Shown here one piece after another: positions 55,895-64,000 of a DNA stretch of 64,000 nt. The translations under genes and the position numbers were made by a program. Where the stretch lies: assembly GCA_034231615.1 (NCBI GenBank), contig CM067304.1:19145944-19209943 (forward strand). Direction: 5' to 3'. The DNA is from Meghimatium bilineatum. Lineage: Eukaryota; Mollusca; Gastropoda; Stylommatophora; Philomycidae. How positions within the stretch are numbered: the stretch's first letter is position 1; each line of letters begins with the position of its first letter. A model generated the notes under the pieces. That model searched no databases. It worked only from the letters and a program-made list of their open reading frames with translations, and had not been told where the DNA came from.

Positions 55895-56150
55895 ATCTAT
55901 CAATCAATAAACCCATAACCCTTCAGGGTCGTAGGGGTACCGCATTGGATGCCTTAGCACACAGAGTCCTCCAGCGAATTCTATCCTCTGCGATGCGGAT
56001 GAGTGTGGAAATATTTTGCCCTGTCCATTACATTATGTTGTCTGTCCATGCGTTTTTCCCTCCTCTGCTTCTTCCACCCTCGACAGTTCCCTGCAGTATT
56101 GTTTTTGTTTTGTTTGAACGAATTAGAAAATGTGAAAACCACTTAATCTG
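55895..56150 (-). mobile_element. LINE family B tail
   Basis: Complement of the B 3' end (CCATAACCCTTCAGGGTCGT, GGGGTACCGCATTGGATGCC, CCCTCGACAGTTCCCTGCAG) up to the RQQIKWFSH codons at about 56150, where it meets a + strand fragment with the same motif. Confidence 0.8.
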
Positions 56151-56450
56151 TTGTCTGCCGATCATGGATTACATCAGAAGACAACAAATTAAGTGGTTTT
56201 CACATGCTTCTAGACAACCACCTGACAGTGCCCCCTCAACAAGCATTACTATACAGACACGATGGATAAAAAGTCAGGGGGAGACCTTGCAAATGATGCA
56301 CAACAGAAATTAAAGGCAACGAAAACAAACATATATAAAGCACACAAAAAGTCATCCCCAGAGAACTGTTCTTCCTCTGACGGTGAAAAGAGTATAAAGC
56401 GAAACGAAAGAAGTAGGAAAATGCGTTCGTTGAAGGAATTATAAAGTGCG
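56151..56450 (+). mobile_element. LINE family D C-terminal fragment
   Basis: Reads DYIRRQQIKWFSHASRQPPD, SITIQTRWIKSQG and a lysine-rich tail. The same family on the - strand is at 58560-59780. Confidence 0.75.
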
Positions 56451-56564
56451 CTCTATTGGAGTGTGCATTTTTTACAAAAAAAATAGAAAGTGCACATGAT
56501 GAAGGAATTAGAAATTGTGCACTACCGAATTTATTTTAAATCAGACAGAAGAAAAGAAATATTC

Positions 56565-56722
56565 CTATGTATAAAAACGTCCTTTAGAAACAATACGTGA
56601 TCTAGATATAAATACGTCGTTTCGAAACAATACGTGATCTAGATATAAATACGCCGTTTAGAAACAATACGTGATCTAGATATAAATACGTCGTTTAGAA
56701 ACAATACGTGATCTAGATATAA
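56565..56722. repeat. 38-bp tandem repeat, 4 copies
   Basis: Unit AAATACGTCGTTTAGAAACA plus ATACGTGATCTAGATATA. Confidence 0.95.
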
Positions 56723-57060
56723 CTACGTCGACTGGATTTGTACTGTATAATTTATTATATATACATATAACACGTTAATAATATATAGATGCGCTTATTT
56801 AAATCCTGACGCAGGCAATTGCGCATCCTGCCCTTTCATAAAGCAATGGCAAACTACTTGTTGTATTTATATTGCCTAGAAAATCACTACGGCCAAAAAT
56901 TATTGGTTGATGGCGACATTCTGAATAGGATATGCTCGACATTTTACTGGAAAAAAGTATGACTGATGCTAATAAGCAAAGGAAAATAACGATCATGAAG
57001 AATAAGAAACAGGCTAACTGACGTATCGGTGTAATATCTTTTTCAGAAACAATAACGATT
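56723..57060. other. No feature recognised
   Basis: AT-rich, no supported gene. Confidence 0.5.
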
Positions 57061-57769
57061 CAAAAGTGTCATGTGGCGTATTCCTTCCAGAACGTTGTCT
57101 GGAATAATACAACTAGATAAAGCGTGTCGAAAATGGACGGAGGTCAGGGATCAGGTTACAGTGCATGAACTCGCCCAACTACACTCGAAACCACAGAACA
57201 TAATTATATACACAGATGTATCTGTTAACAGAAACACAAATAAAAGCGGTTAGGATTTTGTTGCCTTCAGAAACGGCGAGAAGTTGGTTAAGAAATTTTG
57301 TCACATCGAGCATGAGGATGGAGATAGTGGAAGTTACAGTAGCACTTAATTGGTTGATAACTGATACATCCACACACTCGGTAACCTCACAGACTCTCAA
57401 AGCATGCTGCGCAAGATAGAAAAGTTCATGCTGAGAAAAGAATGGTGGAACTTATTGAACAACTCAGTTGTCCAGAGCATTACATGGATATAATGCCCTG
57501 GTCATGCTGGGGTCAGAGAGAATGAGAGAGCCGATTTATTGGCAGATATTGCGGCGATAGACGGCACATTGCTGAGAAGAGATTAAGCAGACTTAATAAA
57601 GGCAGTAATAAATTCACTTCAAGATCAAAATGATGTCAATGAGGCTGAGAACGTACACATACAGAGAATGTCTGAAATGGAAGTGTCTAGAGGTGAGGAA
57701 AGAAAATGTACTAGTTTTGCAAAGACCCGAAGAACGCTTAATCAACATCTGACAGATCCGATTGCCACA
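57061..57769 (+). mobile_element. Decayed RNase H fragment (LINE family F)
   Basis: Broken frames carry IIIYTDVSVNRNTNKSG, CPGHAGVRENERADLLADIA and later linker sequence, the family F order seen at 35716-36196. Several stops and frameshifts. A family A copy is inserted at its 3' side. Confidence 0.8.
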
Positions 57770-57783
57770 TTTGTGTATTTGAT

Positions 57784-58255
57784 CATCATCATCATCATCA
57801 AGTGCCGTCTCCACAACGAAGGTTAGGTGCAACGTATCTCCAACATCTCCTGTCTCTTGTCTTGGTGGTGCACTCTGCTAGACTGTAACCTGTCCATCGT
57901 GTAATGTTACTCTCCCACTTGTATCTCTGCCTACCTCTTGCTCGCTTCCTTTGACTTTACCCTCAAGTAAGGTCTTGAATAGGGTGTCATGTCTTTTAAT
58001 GTGTCCAAAGTATTTTATTTGCCTGATCTTTATTTCTCTTAGTAGTTCTTTCTTCATATTAAGTGTTTTTAGCACCTCTTTATTTGTTTTCTTCTCTTTC
58101 CATGATGTTCTCCCTATTCTTCTATATACCCACATCTCAAAGGCATCAATTTTGTCTTCTAATTATTTATTTAGTGTCCATGTTTCTGAGCCATACATTA
58201 ATATGGAATAGATGTAGCATTTTATAATTCTCATTTTTAACTTGTTTGTAATTTG
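57784..58255 (-). mobile_element. LINE family A copy with 14-bp target duplication
   Basis: A 472-bp 5'-truncated insertion with an (ATG)n tail. It reads MWVYRRIGRTSWKEKKTNKE, KIRQIKYFGHIKRHDTLFKT and LLEGKVKGSEQEVGRDTSGR. It is flanked by a perfect TTTGTGTATTTGAT (57770-57783, 58256-58269). Confidence 0.92.
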
Positions 58256-58314
58256 TTTGTGTATTTGATACAAGTCAATAAATATACAAATGTCTTCTGT
58301 CTCTTATACGTTGG

Positions 58315-58400
58315 TTCTTATACTCCTGCAGATTTACAGGCTGTAGTCAGGAGAACATAATTCGTTGTCTTTATTTCAGCTTTATACCCCCTTATGTCTT
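58315..58400 (-). mobile_element. S1 3' fragment
   Basis: ACTCCTGCAGATTTACAGGC, TGTAGTCAGGAGAAC and ATTCGTTGTC are the complement of the S1 end. Confidence 0.6.
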
Positions 58401-58559
58401 GCACTGTTAGGAGTAGAAGAGTTCTTAGGAGATGGATTTTGTATTGTGCTTCATTTATGTTTGTTTTCGTTGACTCTTTTATTTATGTAATCCATCGTTT
58501 ACAAGATGTGTCCCAGGCTTTGTATTCATTGTGTCTGTATAGTAATGATTTTTTAGGGG

Positions 58560-59780
58560 GCACTGTCTGATGGTAGTCTTGAAGCATGAGAAAACCACTT
58601 AATCTACTGTTTTTTGGTGTAATCCAGAATTGGCATTGTGTTTGTTAGTCTTCTGATGTTTTCTTTTCTGATTCTGTCTCTTATTGTTACTCCGAGGATT
58701 CGACAGAGAAAAGTCATTTCTGTTGTAACAAGTTTTCTTTTTGATTATATTTTTAGTTTCCACGTTTGACATTTGCAGCACATAGTGATGGTGTGATGAT
58801 CGTTTTATATCGTGCAGTTTTGGTGTTCATTCTCACATATTTATTTTTTGAATATAAGAGACCAAAGATCCGGTATGCTATGTTGCATCTATGTTGGATT
58901 TCTTTGGTGTTTTTCCCATTCGATGATACGATGATTACAAGATAAGTGCATTATTTCACTTAAGTTGTTGATCTTCGATTAGAATAGCAGCGTCTTTGTT
59001 TTTGCCATTGACCCAGTATTTTTTTCTGTGCTTATCTTCATGTTAAAGTCCCTACGTGTTGTGTGGATTATTTGTGTATGTTGTAGTTGTTATTTCGTTG
59101 TTGATATTATTACTTGATCGTTGCAAAAAAGAAGTTCAGTCAGGATATACCAATCACCTACCATCAGAAAAAACAGATGATAAAGTCAATAAGAAAGCCA
59201 CAAACACCAACACACTATGACTATCACAATATGAACAGATCAGAACAAGTTATAATTCTCAGAACAGGACACAACCGACTCCGCAGTCACATGTATACAA
59301 AGTTCAAGATTGGCAACACGGCCATGTGTACATGTGGACAGGCAGCACAGAGTGCCAAACATATACTTCAAGAGTGTTCTGAGCATGAAACGCTGAGGCA
59401 GACATATTGGCCAGAGGAAACAACACTGGAATCAAAACTCTATGGGACACTGTATGAACTACAAAAGACAGTGAGTTTTATTAAGGAGACAGAATTACAG
59501 ATATAGACATGTTTCAAGTGAACGAAAGAAGAAGAAGAAGAAAGGATGTTGTTTATGTTGTCTTCTTCATTACTGCTGACAATTTCACACATGTAATCGA
59601 TATAGGTGATGAATAACAAAGGAGATAGATAATTCGTTGTAACAGATGTAAAGCATAATGTATGATTCAGTCCATATACAAGTACAACCATAAAGATGTG
59701 TACACGAAAACTGCCAATAATCAAACGCAAATCAAATACCGATCGTATCCAGATATCTGAATTATTAATCAATCATGAAT
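58560..59780 (-). mobile_element. LINE family D relic split by a LINE-L copy
   Basis: The - strand carries NYLSPLLFITYIDYMCEIVS and SNEEDNINNIL (59548-59770), then, after the insert 59147-59542, LLFCNDQVIISTTK (a damaged ADDQVII palm) and IKWFSHASRLPSDSAP (about 58570). The two halves rejoin as NNILTELLFCNDQVII. Confidence 0.8.
59147..59542 (+). mobile_element. 5'-truncated LINE-L copy nested in another LINE relic
   Basis: The last 120 codons of the LINE-L ORF (from IPITYHQKKQMIKS to KETELQI then TAG), followed by the same 3' UTR and (GAA)n tail. It differs from the full copy by a two-codon deletion (ILRTGHNRL instead of ILRLRTGHNRL) and a few substitutions, and the CTCG..H..C knuckle is intact. 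It breaks a - strand RT relic whose codons resume on both sides; a short AGGAT repeat (59142-59146, 59543-59547) may be the target duplication. Confidence 0.9.
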
Positions 59781-60047
59781 TAAGTGAATATGTAATGAAA
59801 ATTATTGTAATTTTAGGTCTCTATATGTGTATTAATACAAGAAGTATTAGAGCTATCTAACGATTTGGTAATCTGTTGTCCACGGAAAGCTCCACAATCA
59901 TGATCAAGGTTCTTGTTGTCTGTGTCGCCATCATTTTTATGGTACGTATTTTGTAGCAGTTAGTTATAATCCGACAGCAGTGAACTCCGAGCAGATCCAT
60001 AGGTGCTTAATCTTCTCTCTCAGATTGTGTATAGTAGGTTTCCTGTA
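59781..60047. other. No feature recognised
   Basis: AT-rich, no supported gene. Confidence 0.45.
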
Positions 60048-60230
60048 GTTCTCTGGTTGACAAGGCTTCTCGTTCTGTCGTGAAGTCATTCAGCTTCACT
60101 AGTATCACATGTAATACCTTTCTCTGGTTGACCACGCTTCTCGTTCTGTCGTGAAGTCATCCAGTTTCACTAGTATCACATGTAATACCTTTCTCTGGTT
60201 GACCACGCTTCTCGTTCTGTCGTGTCGCCA
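60048..60230. repeat. ~71-bp tandem repeat, 2.6 copies
   Basis: Unit TTCTCTGGTTGACCACGCTT, CTCGTTCTGTCGTGAAGTCA, CCAGTTTCACTAGTATCACA and TGTAATACCT. Confidence 0.9.
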
Positions 60231-61142
60231 GGCGCAGTATGTGTATTTTTACTCTTTGCCATTGCGCATATTACCTAAAGACAGGTAAAATATGAATCTT
60301 AGGTCAGGGGCTTCGCAGTGTGCCCTTTGTTGCTGAACTCAATTCTCTTTGTATAATGTGTTGGGATACGGGTGACAGTCGAGTTATGCTAAGTTTGCAG
60401 TGTCGTTAGAGACTTGCGCCACCCTCTACGTTGCCACTCGGGGTCTAGATGTCGAGTCAACACTGCTTCGGGTAGACATGTTAAAGATGCGATCCCCGAC
60501 ATTTGTTGAATGTTTGTCCTGTGTGCAATGGAGAGCTGTATTCAAGGCTTTCTTTCAAACTCAGGAGTGCCCGTTCAGGTTGTGAGTCTGATACCTGAGT
60601 CATGACTCCTACGTTGAATAGGGTCAATTGTGATGGGCCATGTGGGCTTTTGTGTGTTTCGAGCAGGAAGTGCACTTGCGACAGTCGGTCTTGTGCTTGA
60701 CCACCGTTGCCACTGAATCGACTCACGTACACTACGCTGCCCTCTAGCGTGTTACCTTTTCCAGATTCGGTGTGTGCTCGTAAAATCACCGTATATTAGG
60801 AACATTGACATTGGTCGCCCCTACAATGTTTTTGTTTTTTACGCCGGGCAAGTCGGACTGTACAGACGCCTTGCATATCTTGGATGTGATGGCGTAGAGG
60901 TTTCCGAGATATTTCCTCTCTCTCTGCAGGAAATTCTCATTCCATCCACGGACTCGAGTCTAAGAATGTTAGCCAGTAATACATCAATAGTCGCCTTTAT
61001 TTCTGTTTCCAGGGTGCACCACAAGGAGGTACTCTTGGGATCTTGGTTATCTGCCAACCTTAGGTCCGCACGATAGCAGTGCGAGACCTTGTGCACCCCA
61101 TGGCAGGACAATGGTCCTACATGATATCTCATATATCTCTTA
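60231..61142. other. GC-richer unassigned block next to repeat R
   Basis: More balanced in base composition than its surroundings and contiguous with an R copy. The - strand frames at 60481-60789 and 60839-61153 are open but match no domain I recognise. It may be the longer body of the mobile element of which R is a part. Confidence 0.35.
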
Positions 61143-61390
61143 TAGCAGGACAACTAGTTATAACTAGTTCAAGCACAACGTCGGCATGTCGGAACAATAT
61201 GGTAACTGTTATCGAAGGTTACGACTACGGGATTGTATAGATGACGTGCCATGAAGCTTTTATAAGAACATAACCTCAATATAAAGGCATGTCATCTACT
61301 AAGGTTTTCTGTTGCATGGTTGGTTTGTCTAGTGAGCCATTGGTGAGACCCACAGACACAACCGCATACGCAAATGCATAAAGACAATGT
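61143..61390 (-). mobile_element. Repeat R copy
   Basis: Complement matches both the 21782 insert (first 140 bp) and the 23130 fragment, so it bridges the two. It is flanked by similar ATGATAT(C/A)TC..AGCAGG..AA segments at 61115-61150 and 61400-61435. Confidence 0.65.
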
Positions 61391-61429
61391 TCCTATGATA
61401 TATCTCTAAGAGCAGGGCAATGATATTAC

Positions 61430-61530
61430 TAGATTTCCAGCAGGATGAAGTCCAGAAAACGGAAGTGCATCTTTTCCCGTTCTATTAACGGGCATGACCC
61501 GATACATCTGACTTCGGCGTTGGTAACTAT
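61430..61530 (-). mobile_element. S1 3' fragment
   Basis: ACTAGATTTCCAGCAGGATG and CATCTGACTTCGGCG are the complement of S1 blocks. Confidence 0.55.
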
Positions 61531-61594
61531 TGCATTTATTGGTTTTATCACTTTAAATAAACCGTGGATGCTTGTAATCATGTCACTACTATTG

Positions 61595-63140
61595 TAGACT
61601 ATAGTGCGTTCATCAATAGTTGAGCTTGAGGGTATTGTCTATTATCTCCGTAATTACTGAGCTTCATATTTTGCAAGAGGGTATTATTTCATAACCACGT
61701 TACAGATTTATGATTAATTATTATCTTCACTGAACGGATTTATCGCAGCAGTCGCTACCAATGTCTTTTTTAAGGTGGCAATGATTTTATTTTCTGTGAA
61801 AAAGAAATTTTACAGTAATTGCTGATATAGACGTATCGTTCATCTGCTGTAACATGGGTTAAAATGAAATATTCATAATGTTTTTTTTCTCTTTCGTTGC
61901 ATTGAGGTTATATGCAACGAGATATAAAGTTAACAGTTAAACGTTAATAAAATTGTATTATTATTTACAATCTTGTCAATTTAAAATAAACGTAAACATA
62001 CATTGTACTTACCGTAGCCATCATCACTTTTGTCCGGGTATGAGCATTCTAATATAATGTTAGTACTAGTTCTGGCCTTCTGGAATCTTTGACCAAAATA
62101 TTTTCTCAATGCATTTTACAATGAGGAGAAAACTATACGAGTCCAGCACTTAATATTTTCAGTCTAAGTCTTTTGTTTTCAATCTCTTATCTAAACACCT
62201 TCTAGTTTGCTCTGCATGATTGTTTTAGAGAGAACTTACTTTCTCATCACATGATTAAATCGCAACAGATAACTACGTTTAATGATTGTCAGTATGGTCT
62301 TGTTGTCAAGCAGGGGCAGGTATATCATCTAGATATATTAATATTTATATGCCTTGTAAAGTGGAAACATTTCTTTGACATTTCCACAACGTTTCTTCTT
62401 CCTCTTATTTCCTTTTGTTTTTTTTTAAAATTATGGCTATCTTCTTGTAACCACCTTGATAGTGTTTTACCGTGTATACCCATGACATGCTGTGTTCTTT
62501 TTGATGGCATAGAAATACTATGAAAAAGAGTACCTCGTCGCGCTTCTTGTAAAACTATTTGTACATTCTCATAGCTATACTTTTCAGTGAAATGAATTTA
62601 ACTTTCAAAGACATGAATGTATTATAGTTGTAAATGCTGCTTTATGATACTCTGTAATAATTTACACAAACAAGATATGTTGAATACATCACAATAAAAA
62701 CACGTCGAATAAACCTTTGAGGAAACTACGTTTAGCTCTATTACTTTAATATATAACTATGAATATGAAATCTCTAACAAATAAATATCATACTACTTCT
62801 TAGTATTTCACGTGTTTCTTACCGATATCAACTGACCGTGAAAAACAAAACAGAGAACATGGTAAATTGTACGGTAAACCCGTCTACTTGTATGACAATT
62901 AACAAACAAGTATTGCTACCTTAAAAACGATATTCGTAGCGACTGCTGCGATAATTTCGTTCAATCTAGATAATAATTAATCATAAATATTTAACGTAGT
63001 TATGAAAAAATACACGCATGCAAAAGATGAAGACGATACGCTCAGTAATTACGGAAATAATATAGACAATATCGGTGCTCAGATATTGATGAATTATAGA
63101 ACATACTATAGAACCTGCATGCTGGTCATCAATCATGAAG
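61595..63140. repeat. Long diverged inverted repeat (~200-bp arms, ~1.1 kb apart)
   Basis: The left arm (61595-61795) and the complement of the right arm (62905-63130) share TCCGTAATTACTGAGC, TTATGATTAATTATTATCT and TATCGCAGCAGTCGCTAC in the same order. Weaker pairing extends inward. No transposase ORF lies between. Confidence 0.75.
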
Positions 63141-63595
63141 CTAACCACTGTCACACAAGCTTGATCTAGTTTCCAGAACTTGCGTAGCTATCGCCACAGC
63201 TACAGACGCACAAGAACACACAATTCATCCATGAATGTTACGTTTTCCATAACAAGTATACCACAGTGTGCTTCAAGTTCCGGGACGTAAAGCGTAACAT
63301 TCTACATTACATGGTGTTTTTTTTTTAACAACAACACGATTGCAATCATATATCTTGATGTTTTTATGTTAACATTGAGGGTTATTTCCCTTTAAAGACA
63401 AATGTGTTACAATTGATCCTGAATCTTGCAAAATAATAATGTTTTTAAATGATCGTATGAGTAATTTCTGCCAAAAATGAGTAAACAAATCTTTTTTTTC
63501 ATTTTTACATGGTGTATTTTTATTATTAATTTCACTTAAGTTAGTTTTCTAAATTTAAACATTCAGTATTGATACAACTATTTACAAAAAACTTT
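63141..63595. other. No feature recognised
   Basis: AT-rich, no supported gene. Confidence 0.5.
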
Positions 63596-63705
63596 AACCA
63601 AATTAATAACAAATTTTGTTATTAATATAACAAATAACAAAATGTGCTGTTAATATAACAAATAACACATTTTGTTAATATAACAAATAACACATTTTGC
63701 TGATA
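63596..63705. repeat. ~30-bp AT-rich tandem repeat, 3 copies
   Basis: Repeated TTAATATAACAAATAACACA plus TTTTG units. Confidence 0.88.
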
Positions 63706-63774
63706 CCAGCAATGCTAGACATGGACAGTAACAAAAAAAGAATAAGAGAGAAGTGTGTGTGTGTGAAATGAAAT

Positions 63775-64000
63775 GTCAAAGAAACGCTGGAAACTGAACA
63801 TAGAAGAGATCATGTTAGGAATGAAGAGATTACAAGAACTGTTGGAACAACGTCTGTGGCCAAAACTATATTGAAATACAGAGACTGAAATGGTTTGGTC
63901 ACTTTATGAGAATGAACCATTATTGGCTAGCGGCAAGAACATACATCATCAAAATGGAAACAGCAAGACACAGAGGAAGAACAAGAAGTAGGGAATTACT
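63775..64000 (+). mobile_element. LINE C-terminal fragment running off the window
   Basis: Reads SKKRWKLNIEEIMLG, then (shifted frame) IQRLKWFGHFMRMNHYWLAA and TARHRGRTRSREL, the typical LINE C-terminal tail. It continues past 64000. Confidence 0.75.

Noticed and set aside
60481-61153. Two - strand ORFs as a possible transposase or gene
   Set aside because: Open for about 100 codons each but no catalytic motif is visible; the + strand is also partly open. Reported only as an unassigned block.

Overview
The window is animal nuclear DNA: AT-rich, with spliced genes, GT-AG introns, dozens of LINE and SINE remnants, and very many minisatellites. The mix of LINE tails (several with C-terminal motifs of the W-F/T-G-H-V/I-x-R-M type, one family with a C2H2 finger), tRNA-derived SINEs and an aldo-keto reductase of the 'YajO-like' type fits a lophotrochozoan, most likely a gastropod mollusc. 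That assignment is inference; no species marker is visible. No rRNA, intact tRNA, CRISPR array or bacterial operon was seen.

One host gene is clearly supported. It is an eight-coding-exon aldo-keto reductase on the + strand (22849-41553). The exons join in frame to a 372-residue protein with a complete Asp65/Tyr70/Lys96/His139 catalytic tetrad. Its 17.6 kb of introns hold LINE and SINE fragments and at least five tandem arrays, including a 1.25 kb array of 18-bp units and a 1.1 kb array of about 37-bp units.

Layout. 1-22.8 kb: 5' flank made of minisatellites (23, 37, 30, 33, 44 bp units), SINE-like elements and truncated LINE tails, many nested in one another. 22.8-41.6 kb: the reductase gene. 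42.8-45.3 kb: three adjacent tandem arrays, the last about 70 copies of a 25-bp unit. 46.5-48.1 kb: decayed LINE tails. 48.60-52.66 kb: a full-length non-LTR retrotransposon on the - strand (called LINE-L here) with one intact 1274-codon ORF (endonuclease, reverse transcriptase, RNase H, CCHC-like knuckle), a (GAA)n tail and a perfect 13-bp target-site duplication; it sits inside an older LINE relic. 53-64 kb: SINEs, more LINE relics and a diverged long inverted repeat.

The most interesting signal is at the 5' terminus of LINE-L. Its first 75 nt can be folded by eye into the nested double-pseudoknot topology of hepatitis-delta-like self-cleaving ribozymes (P1, P2, P3, P1.1, P4 and a CTAAG J4/2 strand), with P1 starting at the first base of the element. 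A 257-bp internally deleted derivative at 6047-6303 keeps this 5' module and the 3' tail but almost nothing between, the same architecture as trypanosome RIME relative to ingi. The abundant SINE-like family S1 ends in a similar GAA-rich tail. Together these suggest an autonomous LINE with non-autonomous partners.

LINE family letters (A-H, L), SINE names (S1-S3) and repeat R are labels used only in this report, assigned by sequence similarity read by eye.
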